A DNA stretch of 64,000 bases, from assembly GCF_009900765.1 (NCBI RefSeq), contig NZ_JAAABL010000004.1, positions 62,001 to 126,000 of the forward strand, in the 5' to 3' direction. Below are positions 25,202-32,573 of this stretch, piece after piece. This DNA is from Rhodovarius lipocyclicus. GTDB taxonomy: Bacteria; Pseudomonadota; Alphaproteobacteria; Acetobacterales; Acetobacteraceae. Positions within the stretch are counted from its first letter, which is position 1. Each line of letters begins with the position of its first letter. Under the pieces are notes generated by a model. That model saw only the letters and a program-made list of their open reading frames with translations. It was not told where the DNA came from and did not search any database. A program made the position numbers and the translations under genes.

Positions 25202-25275
25202 CGCGCTGCAATGCGCGCACTGCATGGCAGGCGCCCGGCCTTGTCACAACCGCATGCAAACGATTGGCATTACAC

Positions 25276-25393
25276 AGTGGTCATCGGCCCTTACGGGTCG
25301 ATAGGGTCTTCGGATCCTTCGTCTCCCAGACGTGAAGCCTCCCTGTATGACTTCGCCCGCCGCCCTTCTGGGTCAGGCGGGCTTCTTTTTTTG
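25276..25393 (+). ncRNA. AbcR-like (alpha-r15 family) trans-acting small RNA
   Basis: A gene-free stretch folds into ordered hairpins: GGCCC-TTAC-GGGTC (25286-25299), GGGTC-TTCG-GATCC (25304-25317), CGTCT-CCC-AGACG (25320-25332), then a terminator (25355-25393). CTCCCA (25323-25328) lies across the third loop and CCTCCC (25338-25343) is single-stranded; both are anti-Shine-Dalgarno motifs as in the AbcR/alpha-r15 sRNAs that silence ABC-transporter mRNAs through Hfq. The position next to an LsrB/VtlR-type gene matches rhizobial and Brucella loci. The 5' end is estimated; TTGTCA at 25241 may belong to the promoter region. Confidence 0.7.
25355..25393 (+). terminator. Intrinsic terminator of the AbcR-like sRNA
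   Basis: Stem GCCCGCC (25355-25361) with GGCGGGC (25376-25382) followed by TTCTTTTTTT. It ends 31 bp before the next start codon. Confidence 0.88.
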
Positions 25394-25423
25394 GCCCCTC
25401 CCCAGCCGGGCGCAGCGCCCCAT

Positions 25424-26413
25424 ATGGCAGGGATGGTTCCCCTTTCCATCCTCGACCTGTCCCCCGTGCCCGAAGGCAGCGATGCCGGGCAGGCCCTGCG
25501 CAATTCGCGCGACCTCGCCCGCCATGCGGAGGCGCTGGGCTACAGCCGCTTCTGGATGGCCGAGCACCACAACATGCCGGGCATCGCCAGCGCCGCCACC
25601 GCGGTGGCCCTGGCCCATGTCGCGGCCGGCACCAGCACGATCAAGCTCGGCGCGGGGGGCATCATGCTGCCCAACCACGCGCCGCTGCTGATCGCGGAGC
25701 AGTTCGGCACACTGGCCGCCCTGCACCCCGGGCGCATCGAGCTGGGCCTGGGCCGCGCCCCCGGCACCGACCAGCGCACCGCCCACGCCATGCGCCGCAA
25801 CCTGGCCAGCGACGCCGACGCCTTCCCGCAGGATGTGGTGGAGCTGCTGTCCTATTTCCGCCCCGCCGAGCCGGACCAGGCGGTGCAGGCCGTGCCCGGC
25901 GCGGGGCTGGAGGTGCCGGTGTGGATCCTGGGCTCCAGCACCTTCGGCGCGCAGCTGGCGGCGGCACTGGGCCTGCCCTATGCCTTCGCCAGCCATTTCG
26001 CGCCGGCGCAGCTGCACCAGGCGGTGCAGGTGTACCGCACGCGCTTCCGTCCCTCGGAACGGCTGGCCGAACCGCGGGTGATGCTGGGCGTGAACGTCTT
26101 CGCCGCCGATTCGGATGAGGAAGCGCGGCTGCTGTTCACCTCCCTGCAGCAGGCCTTCGTGCGGCTGCGCACCGGCCGCCCCGGCAAGCTGCCCCCACCG
26201 AAGCCCGGCTATGGCGAGAGCCTGGACCCCTACGCGCGCTCCATGCTGGAGAACGCGCTGGCCTGCTCCGTGGTGGGCGGGCCGGACACGGTGCGCAAAG
26301 GGCTGGAGGAACTGGCCGCGCGCACCGGCGCGGACGAATTCATGGTGACGGCACAGATCTGGGACCATCAGGCGCGGCTGCGGTCGTTCGAGATCCTGGC
26401 CGGGTTGTGGTGA
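25424..26413 (+). CDS. LLM-class flavin-dependent oxidoreductase (MsnO8-like)
   Basis: 329-aa luciferase-like monooxygenase that would use reduced FMN and O2. [62 protein letters not shown] and [21 protein letters not shown] are the standard segments of this subgroup. Neither ATG (25424 or 25433) has a strong ribosome site; I take the first. The gene follows the sRNA terminator by about 30 bp and must have its own promoter or be leaderless. Substrate unknown. Confidence 0.85.
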   Translation: MAGMVPLSILDLSPVPEGSDAGQALRNSRDLARHAEALGYSRFWMAEHHNMPGIASAATAVALAHVAAGTSTIKLGAGGIMLPNHAPLLIAEQFGTLAALHPGRIELGLGRAPGTDQRTAHAMRRNLASDADAFPQDVVELLSYFRPAEPDQAVQAVPGAGLEVPVWILGSSTFGAQLAAALGLPYAFASHFAPAQLHQAVQVYRTRFRPSERLAEPRVMLGVNVFAADSDEEARLLFTSLQQAFVRLRTGRPGKLPPPKPGYGESLDPYARSMLENALACSVVGGPDTVRKGLEELAARTGADEFMVTAQIWDHQARLRSFEILAGLW

Positions 26414-26480
26414 GGGGGGGCTCCACCGAGAGGGGCTTGCCCCCCTCGGCCCCCCCCACCAAAGGCGGAATCTATGGGCG
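26414..26480. repeat. GC-rich intergenic palindrome between convergent genes
   Basis: Block of G- and C-runs (GAGGGG / CCCCTC arms near 26439-26456) between the oxidoreductase and the solute-binding protein gene. Same family style as 3697-3945 and 52925-53040 (GGGGCTTGCCCC type). No gene. Confidence 0.45.
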
Positions 26481-26500
26481 CTTCGGCCTCATACGCCCCA

Positions 26501-27469
26501 TCAAGGCACCCGCAGCCCCATCCTCTCGATCATCCCCTTCGCGTCCCGTTCTTCCTCCCTCAGCCTGACGGCGAAGGCTTCCGCCCCCAGCGGCGCCACC
26601 ACCTGGCCGATGCGTTCCATCGCGTCGCGGTAGGCTTGGCTGCCCGCGGCTTCCAGGCAGGCGGTCTCCAGCCGGCGGGCCACGTCGCGCGGCAGGCCGC
26701 GCGGGGCCCACAGCCCGCCGAAGCCGCGTGAGGTCACATTCAGGCCCAGCTCGGCGAAGGTCGGGCCGCCGGGGATGCTGGCCTGGCGCTGGTCGGCGGC
26801 CACGCCCAGCACGCGCAGCCCGCTGTCGCGCACGGTCGCCCAGGTGGTGATCACGGCGTCCAGCGCGCCAGACTGCACATCCAGCATCATCTGCCCCTGG
26901 TTGCGGTAGGGCACATGGGACATGCGCACGCCGCCCAGCTGCTCCAGCTGGCGGCCGATCAGGTTGCCGACGGTGCCCACGCCGGCATCGCCCCAGGTCA
27001 CCGTCTCTGGCCGCGCGCGGGCGGTGGCGAGCATGGAGGCGGTGTCGCGGTAGGGGGATTGGGCGCCGACGGCCAGGACGAAGATGTTCTCGAAATTCTG
27101 GCAGACGGCCTCGAACCCCTCGAAGCGATAGGGCAGGCCCTGCACCAGATGCGGCAGGGTGGTGATCATGCCGGAGGGCGCGAAGGCCACGGTGCTGCCA
27201 TCGGGGCGGGCCTGGGCCACGGCGGCGGCGCCGACGCCGCCCCCCGCACCCTCTCGGTTCAGCACCAGTACATTGGCACCGGTGCCGAGCGCCACGCGCA
27301 GCGGGTCCGCGAAGCCGCGGGCCATGATGTCCATCACGCTGCCCGGGGAGAAGGGCACGATGAGGGTGACGGTGATGGGCTGGGCCAAGGCGGGCGAGAC
27401 CAGGGCGGCGCCCAGCGCGCCCAGCAGAATGCGGCGGTTGATCCCCAGCAGCATGCGGTGGTTGATCAT
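26501..27469 (-). CDS. Bug-family (TctC-like) periplasmic solute-binding protein
   Basis: 322 aa with an N-terminal signal peptide (NRRILLGALGAALVSPALAQ). It belongs to the tripartite tricarboxylate transporter receptor family: LIVPFSPGSVMDIMARGFADPL, VLVLNREGAGGGVGAAAVAQARPDGSTV and VTWGDAGVGTVGNL are the usual ligand-loop segments. It binds a carboxylate, plausibly the aromatic acid handled by the upstream enzymes. No TctA/TctB membrane genes are here, which is common for Bug proteins. It is last in a four-gene minus-strand operon, 60 bp behind the dioxygenase gene. Confidence 0.88.
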   Translation of the reverse strand: MINHRMLLGINRRILLGALGAALVSPALAQPITVTLIVPFSPGSVMDIMARGFADPLRVALGTGANVLVLNREGAGGGVGAAAVAQARPDGSTVAFAPSGMITTLPHLVQGLPYRFEGFEAVCQNFENIFVLAVGAQSPYRDTASMLATARARPETVTWGDAGVGTVGNLIGRQLEQLGGVRMSHVPYRNQGQMMLDVQSGALDAVITTWATVRDSGLRVLGVAADQRQASIPGGPTFAELGLNVTSRGFGGLWAPRGLPRDVARRLETACLEAAGSQAYRDAMERIGQVVAPLGAEAFAVRLREEERDAKGMIERMGLRVP

Positions 27470-27528
27470 AGGGAGGTTTCCTCGTTGTTGCTTGTCCTGG
27501 ACGGGCGCGGCCCCCGCGCCGGGTCGCG

Positions 27529-28506
27529 TCAGTGCTGGCGCATGGCCTGTTCCAGCCAGGCGCAGCCGGGGCCGAATTCCACCGGCGCGCGCAGCCCCTT
27601 GGCGGCGGCGGCCAGGCGCATGTCGCGCAGGGGCTTCCGTTGCTCGGGGGACAGGTGCAGGCGTTCGTGGCCCCAGAAGCTCGGGCCGTCGAAGGTCTCG
27701 TGCGGCTGCCAGGTGGCGGGGTCGATCACCCGCCCGCCCCAGCCGTATTCCACGAAGAAGCCGGAGGGGCTGTTGGCGTAGAAGGAGGTCATGTGGTCGT
27801 TGGTGTGGCGGCCGAGCGTGTAGGCCACGCGCCCTTCCTCCAGCTGCGCCAGGTCATAGCCCTGGCCCACATCGTCCAGCATGCCCAGCTCGACCATGAA
27901 ATGGTGCATGCCCACGCGCCCGGAGCCCACCATGGCGAAGCTGTGGTGGCGGCCGTTCACATGGAAGAAGTACAGCGGATAGGGCTTCAGCCCGTAATCG
28001 CTGACATGGAAGCCCAGGATGTCGCGGTAGAAGGGCAGCAGCGCCGTGGCATCCGCCACATGCAGCACCGCATGGCCCATGCCCAGCGCCCCGGTACGGA
28101 AGCCCGAGATGGGGCGTCCGGGCTCGAAGGGCGTGTCGGCGCGGATGGCGCCGTGAAACGCCTCCAGCCGCGTGCCCGCCGGGTCGTGGAACACGATGAG
28201 GTCCGCCACCTGGCGCTCGGCGGCCAGGGCGCGGCTGCCGCGCTCCACCGCCACGCCCTGGTCGGACAGCCGGGCGGCGAAGGCGTCCAGCGCCGCCGCG
28301 TCGGCCATCTCCCAACCCAGAAAGGCCAGCCCCTCCGCCTTGTCGCGGCTGACGATCAGGCGCTGGGCCTGGTCATCCATGCGGAAGGCGCGGCTGCTGG
28401 CGGCGCTATCCAGCGCCTGCATGCCCAGCAGCCTGGTGGCGAAGCCGCCCCAATCGTCCAGATGGCCCGACCGGATGCCGATATAGCCGAGGGCGATCGG
28501 GCTCAT
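27529..28506 (-). CDS. Type I extradiol ring-cleavage dioxygenase (VOC/BphC-like)
   Basis: 325-aa two-domain vicinal-oxygen-chelate protein. The second domain keeps the Fe(II) triad: His in GMGHAVLHVAD, His in GMHHFMVELG and Glu in SGFFVEYGWGG, as in BphC-type 2,3-dihydroxybiphenyl dioxygenases; His and Asp/Tyr positions near GRHTNDHMTSFY are also typical. It should open a catechol-type ring next to the two hydroxyls. The ATG at 28506 overlaps the FAH-family stop by 4 bp, so it is coupled to the upstream gene. The exact catechol is not known. Confidence 0.88.
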   Translation of the reverse strand: MSPIALGYIGIRSGHLDDWGGFATRLLGMQALDSAASSRAFRMDDQAQRLIVSRDKAEGLAFLGWEMADAAALDAFAARLSDQGVAVERGSRALAAERQVADLIVFHDPAGTRLEAFHGAIRADTPFEPGRPISGFRTGALGMGHAVLHVADATALLPFYRDILGFHVSDYGLKPYPLYFFHVNGRHHSFAMVGSGRVGMHHFMVELGMLDDVGQGYDLAQLEEGRVAYTLGRHTNDHMTSFYANSPSGFFVEYGWGGRVIDPATWQPHETFDGPSFWGHERLHLSPEQRKPLRDMRLAAAAKGLRAPVEFGPGCAWLEQAMRQH

Positions 28507-29360
28507 GTGCCGCCCTCCTGCACCACCGGGTTGCGCAGGATGCCGATGCCGCTGACCTCGATCTCGGCCACATCGCCGGGCTTCATCCACAAGGGCGGGG
28601 TGCGCTTGGCGCCCACGCCGCCGGGGGTGCCGCTGACGATGACATCGCCCGGCAGCAGCGGCAGCACGGTGGAGATATAGGCGATCAGCTGCGGGATGGG
28701 CGTGATCAACTGCCCCACGGAGGTGTGCTGCACCACCTGCCCGTTCAGCCGGCCCTCCAGGGTTAGGGCGGTGGGGTCCGGGATCTCGTCGGCGGTGACC
28801 ATCCAGGGGCCGAAGGCGCCGGTGCCCGCGAAGGTCTTGCCCGCCAGGAACTGGCTAGTGTGGCGCTGATAGTCGCGGATCGAGCCTTCATTGTAGCAGG
28901 AATACCCCGCGACATGGGCCAGCGCGGCCTCGGCCGGGATGTGCCGCCCCCCCTTGCCGATGATGACGGCGAGTTCGGCCTCATAGTCGAACTCGTTGGA
29001 GGCATGGGGCCGCACCAGCGGCTGGCCATGGCCGATCTGGCTGCCGGCGAAGCGGGCGAACAGGGCGGGGTTGGCGGTCACGGTGCGCCCCGTCTCCTGC
29101 ACATGGTCGTGATAGTTCAGGCCCACGCAGATGATCTTGTCGGGGTCGGGGATGACGGGGGCATAGGTCAGCCCCGCCAGCGCCACGTCCGGCTGCCGCG
29201 CGGCCACCAGGGCGGCGGCGAGCGCCAGCCCATCGGGCAGGGCCAGCAGTGCGCGCAGCGTGGGGGCGGCCAGCCGGCCCGACAGCGTGACCACGCCATC
29301 GCCCTTGACGGCACCATAGGCGGCCTGGCCCTCGGCCGTGATGTAGGAAAGAAGTTTCAT
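28503..29360 (-). CDS. Fumarylacetoacetate hydrolase-family enzyme
   Basis: 285-aa FAH-superfamily enzyme. IICVGLNYHDHVQETG starts the catalytic domain; NEFDYEAELAVIIGKGGRHI holds the ExE metal-binding acids, with the Asp ligand region in the SCYNEGSIRDYQRH to KTFAGTGAFGPWMV stretch. VSGTPGGVGAKRTPPLWMKPGD is the usual C-terminal signature. In this operon it probably hydrolyses, isomerises or decarboxylates the ring-fission product. It overlaps its neighbours on both sides by 4 bp (ATGA each), indicating tight coupling. Confidence 0.88.
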   Translation of the reverse strand: MKLLSYITAEGQAAYGAVKGDGVVTLSGRLAAPTLRALLALPDGLALAAALVAARQPDVALAGLTYAPVIPDPDKIICVGLNYHDHVQETGRTVTANPALFARFAGSQIGHGQPLVRPHASNEFDYEAELAVIIGKGGRHIPAEAALAHVAGYSCYNEGSIRDYQRHTSQFLAGKTFAGTGAFGPWMVTADEIPDPTALTLEGRLNGQVVQHTSVGQLITPIPQLIAYISTVLPLLPGDVIVSGTPGGVGAKRTPPLWMKPGDVAEIEVSGIGILRNPVVQEGGT

Positions 29361-30832
29361 GCGGCGTCTCCGAACTGACGGCGGGCCTCGGCACCCGCCG
29401 GGATGGCGTTGAGAAGGGTCTGCAATTCCTGGGCATCGCGCGCGGCGCCCAGGATGTAGCGGTCGGGGCGCAGCACCACGGCAATGGCGCCGGCCTGCTC
29501 CAGAAAGGGTTGCACGGCGGGGTCGGTGATGGCGCCCGGCGCCTCGACGCCGGGGCGGGCCAGCAGGGCGAAATCGCCGCCCACCGCCTCATCCAGCAGC
29601 CGCCCGCAGGACAGGCGCGGCTGCGGCGCGATGGTGCCGCTGGCCTCGGCCCAGCCCGCGGCCAGGCCCGGGCCCAGCCGGGGCTTGATGCTGGCGATGC
29701 GGGCGGTGCCGCCGCCCAGCGCCAGGGCTTCCTCCATCGCGCGGGTGTTGATCAAGCCGCCGAGGCGCACTGCCTGCTCGATATAGGCGCGCACATGCGG
29801 GGAGCGTTCGGACTGGTAGCTGTCCAGCAGTGCCTCAGGCGCGCCGCCCAGCACGGCGGCCAGCTTCCAGGCCAGGTTCGCCACATCCCGGATGCCCGCG
29901 CACATGCCCTGCCCCAGGAAGGGCGGGGTCAGATGCGCGGCGTCGCCCGCCAGCAGCAGCCGGCCCGCCCGCCAGCGCGTGGCGATGGCGGAATGGAACA
30001 CATAGGCGGCGGCGCGCTCGATCGCCGCGTCCTCCGGCGTGATCCACGGGGCGAGCAGGCGCCACACATTCTCGGGCCGGCACATGGCGGCCGCGTCCTC
30101 TCCGGGCAGCAGCGCGATTTCCCAGCGCCGGCGGTTGCCGGTGCCGCGCACATAGGTGGCCGGGCGCGCCGGGTCGCAATGCTGCACGCTGGCATCGCCC
30201 AGATCGGGGCGCGGGCGGCTGAGCAGCACATCCACCACCAGCCAGGGTTCGTGAAAGCCCAGATCCTCCATGGCCGCGCCCATGAAACGGCGCACGGTGG
30301 AGCGCGCGCCGTCGCAGCCCACCACGTAACGGGCGGGGATGCGCAGCAGCCGGCCGCTGGCCAGATCCTCGGCGCGGATCAGCATCTGGCCGGGGGCATC
30401 GTCCAGCGCGAAGACCTCGGTGCGGGCGCGCACGGCCACGTTGGGGAAGCGCGCGGCGCCCTGGCGCAGCACCTCCTCCAGCTCCGGCTGATGGAAGCGG
30501 TAGCTCGCGTACCAATGCTGGGGCCCGCGCGTGGTGGGGCGCGGCCAGTCCAGCAGCAGCTTCCCCGTGGCGTCCACGAAGCGCATGCCGGGCGAGACAT
30601 GGGTGGTGGGCTCGATCGCCTCCGCCAGGCCGATGGACTGGAAGACGCGCATCACCTCATCGTCGAAATGCACCGCGCGCGGCAGGTGATAGGCCGCCGC
30701 CTCGCGCTCCAGCACCAGCACCGACAGGCCGCGCTGGCCCAGCATGTTCGCCAGCGTGGCGCCCACCGGGCCATAGCCGATGATGGCGACATCCACCCGC
30801 GGCAACTCATCCCACGCGCTTTCTGGCGCCAT
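29357..30832 (-). CDS. FAD-dependent aromatic monooxygenase (MhpA/PheA-like)
   Basis: 491-aa class A flavoprotein hydroxylase, first gene of the aromatic operon. The ATG at 30832 is preceded by GGAGGAAA. VAIIGYGPVGATLANMLGQRG is the FAD Rossmann motif, VGCDGARSTVRRFMG the DG motif and LLLAGDAAHLTPPFLGQGM the GD motif; NLAWKLAAVLGG follows as in MhpA (3-(3-hydroxyphenyl)propionate hydroxylase). It would add a hydroxyl to a phenolic acid using NAD(P)H and O2, giving the catechol for the dioxygenase. It is divergent from an IclR regulator that probably controls it. Confidence 0.9.
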   Translation of the reverse strand: MAPESAWDELPRVDVAIIGYGPVGATLANMLGQRGLSVLVLEREAAAYHLPRAVHFDDEVMRVFQSIGLAEAIEPTTHVSPGMRFVDATGKLLLDWPRPTTRGPQHWYASYRFHQPELEEVLRQGAARFPNVAVRARTEVFALDDAPGQMLIRAEDLASGRLLRIPARYVVGCDGARSTVRRFMGAAMEDLGFHEPWLVVDVLLSRPRPDLGDASVQHCDPARPATYVRGTGNRRRWEIALLPGEDAAAMCRPENVWRLLAPWITPEDAAIERAAAYVFHSAIATRWRAGRLLLAGDAAHLTPPFLGQGMCAGIRDVANLAWKLAAVLGGAPEALLDSYQSERSPHVRAYIEQAVRLGGLINTRAMEEALALGGGTARIASIKPRLGPGLAAGWAEASGTIAPQPRLSCGRLLDEAVGGDFALLARPGVEAPGAITDPAVQPFLEQAGAIAVVLRPDRYILGAARDAQELQTLLNAIPAGAEARRQFGDAA

Positions 30833-30903
30833 GGCGGTTTCCTCCCTGTGTTGGGGGGATGCTTCCCAGGAAGCGGGGCGCGGTGCAAAGCTTCGCTGCG
30901 GAA

Positions 30904-30920
30904 TGTCCACTGAGTGGACA
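30904..30920. promoter_or_regulatory. Palindromic operator in the iclR / aromatic operon intergenic region
   Basis: Perfect 17-bp palindrome TGTCCACTGAGTGGACA (8-bp arms, 1-bp centre) between the divergent monooxygenase and IclR genes, ending 11 bp before the regulator start. IclR proteins bind such palindromes; its place fits autorepression and control of the operon. Confidence 0.75.
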
Positions 30921-30931
30921 GGGAGGGAACC

Positions 30932-31699
30932 ATGCGACAACCCAAGCCCGTGCGCGGCTTCGCGCGCGGCCTGGCGGCGCTGGAGGCGCTGAACCGGCGC
31001 GGCGCCGCCACCGCGCTGGAACTGGCGCGCGACACGGGCATCCCCCGCCCCACCATCTACCGCCTGCTGCAGACCTTGCTGGAGGAAGGCTATGTGGCGC
31101 GCAGCCCCTCCGACGACCGCTTCAAGCCGCGGCTGAAGGTGCGCGGCCTGTCGGACGGGTTCGAGGACGAGCAATGGATCAGCGCGGTGGCGGCCCCCGC
31201 CATGCAGGCGCTGACCCGCCGCCTGCACTGGCCCTGTGACCTGATGACGCTGGAGGGCACGCATCTGGTGATCCGCGAGACCACCCACCGCATCGCGCCC
31301 TATTCGATCGACCGCAACATGGCCGGGCGCGAGATCCCGTTGCTGGAGAGCTCAGCCGGGCTGGCCTATCTGGCCGCCCTGCCGGAGGACGAGGCGCGGG
31401 AGCTGATCGGCCTGGCCACGGCGGGCTTGGCCGATGGGGCGCGCGCGGCGCTGGCGGCAGGGCGTGCCGTGGCGGTGGCGCGCCGGCGCGGGCATGGGCT
31501 GCGCCAGGGCGGCGCGCGCTGGCCGCATACGGGCTCTGTCGCGCTGCCCATCCGCCACCAGGGGCGCGTGCTGGGCGGCCTGTCCGTGATCTGGATGGCC
31601 CGGGTGGTGGGGCAGGAGGACGGGGTGGCCCGCTGCCTGGAGCCGCTGACGCAGACGGTGCGCGAGATCGAGGAGCGGCTGGCGCGGGGAGAGGGCTGA
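30932..31699 (+). CDS. IclR-family transcriptional regulator of the aromatic operon
   Basis: 255 aa from the ATG at 30932 (GGGAGGGAACC upstream). A winged helix at residues 10-70 (ARGLAALEALNRRGAATALELARDTGIPRPTIYRLLQTLLEEGYV) is followed by an IclR effector domain (MAGREIPLLESSAGLAYLAALP, SVALPIRHQGRVLGGLSVIW). It resembles MhpR-type activators by context: divergent from a flavin monooxygenase operon. It likely senses the aromatic acid and binds the palindrome at 30904-30920. Confidence 0.88.
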   Translation: MRQPKPVRGFARGLAALEALNRRGAATALELARDTGIPRPTIYRLLQTLLEEGYVARSPSDDRFKPRLKVRGLSDGFEDEQWISAVAAPAMQALTRRLHWPCDLMTLEGTHLVIRETTHRIAPYSIDRNMAGREIPLLESSAGLAYLAALPEDEARELIGLATAGLADGARAALAAGRAVAVARRRGHGLRQGGARWPHTGSVALPIRHQGRVLGGLSVIWMARVVGQEDGVARCLEPLTQTVREIEERLARGEG

Positions 31700-31711
31700 A
31701 GCCCCCCTGCC

Positions 31712-32104
31712 CTACTTGCCGCGCAGCTTGGCATCCAGGCTGATCGGCCCCGGCCCGGCGAAGACCAGGTAGAAGAAGACGAAGCTGTACAGCACTGTCA
31801 GCTCGCCGCCATTCAGGATCGGGTAGAAGCTGCGGGGCGCATGCACCATGAAATAGGCCACCGCCGTGAAACCGGAGGCCAGGAAGGCCGCCGGACGGGT
31901 GAACAGGCCCAGCGTGATCAGCACGCCACAGACGAGCTCGATGACCCCGGAGAACCACATGAGATTGCCGAAGACGACGGCGGGCGGGTGGGCGGCGGGA
32001 AAATCCAGCAGCTTCAAGGTGCCGTGCTGCAGCAGCAGCAGGCCGGAGATGGCGCGCAGCAGGCTGAGCACCAAGGATTGGTAAGCGGACAGGACAGCCG
32101 TCAT
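31712..32104 (-). CDS. DoxX-family membrane protein
   Basis: 130 aa with four membrane segments. LSLLRAISGLLLLQHGTLKLL, VVFGNLMWFSGVIELVCGVLITLGLFTRPAAFLASGFTAVAYF and the Pro-rich HAPRSFYPILNGGELTVLYSF are typical DoxX. The family is linked to quinone or thiosulphate redox and to stress resistance, with no firm role. I take the ATG at 32104; one at 32131 would add nine polar residues. It lies between the IclR gene (convergent, 12 bp) and the left end of the genomic island. Confidence 0.8.
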   Translation of the reverse strand: MTAVLSAYQSLVLSLLRAISGLLLLQHGTLKLLDFPAAHPPAVVFGNLMWFSGVIELVCGVLITLGLFTRPAAFLASGFTAVAYFMVHAPRSFYPILNGGELTVLYSFVFFYLVFAGPGPISLDAKLRGK

Positions 32105-32258
32105 GGCACGGTCTTTCAGGTCAGGGGACATCTCACGCCGGTTGGGAAGCGCGCGGGGAGCTGCGCATGACTTATCATTCAAATGGGGGATGTCGCCAGC
32201 CATTGCGGCGGGGGCCTGGGCCCATGGCGCGGCTACGCCGCGACACGGGCCGGGAGGG

Positions 32259-32277
32259 TTATTCCCACTCGATTGTC
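32259..32277. repeat. Distal att site (guaA 3'-end mimic)
   Basis: TTATTCCCACTC is identical to the guaA end at 51250, then GATTGTC versus AATCGTC (17 of 19 equal). On the minus strand it reads ACA ATC GAG TGG GAA TAA, the codons for TIEWE-stop, whereas guaA has ACG ATT GAG TGG GAA TAA. The synonymous differences mark it as the copy carried in by the element. Confidence 0.88.
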
Positions 32278-32573
32278 TGAATCTCGCATAAGTGTTTGAA
32301 AACTCGATGGTAAGTACTCGGTCCGACGGTCATTTTCCGACTGTGAGGCCGTTAAAATGCTACGCTTTTGATTTCATTGAAAAAACTGCTAGAAAAAATA
32401 TTTTCGCGGTTCCGGCATCTATCGAGGTCAATCGCCCCTCAGACCCGTTTTTTGCCTGCCCAGCGCAACTCCGGCGGCCGCCTGAAAGTACCGCCATTCC
32501 TCCATAACAGGACTCAGTCTTCGGATCGAGTAGCCCGGGAACAGCAAAGGTGGCCAGCGCACGTCCGACGCCC
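32278..32573. other. AT-richer island end without recognisable gene
   Basis: About 295 bp between the distal att site and the Argonaute stop. Base composition is clearly lower in GC than the flanking chromosome. Only short unconvincing frames occur; no transposase remnant, tRNA or repeat was recognised. Confidence 0.5.

Noticed and set aside
25276-25393. 6S RNA or a riboswitch for the downstream oxidoreductase gene
   Set aside because: 6S RNA is longer with one extended bubble; here several short hairpins end in a terminator, and the anti-SD motifs and LysR neighbour fit AbcR better. A riboswitch is possible but the terminator is followed by a separate start with little leader.
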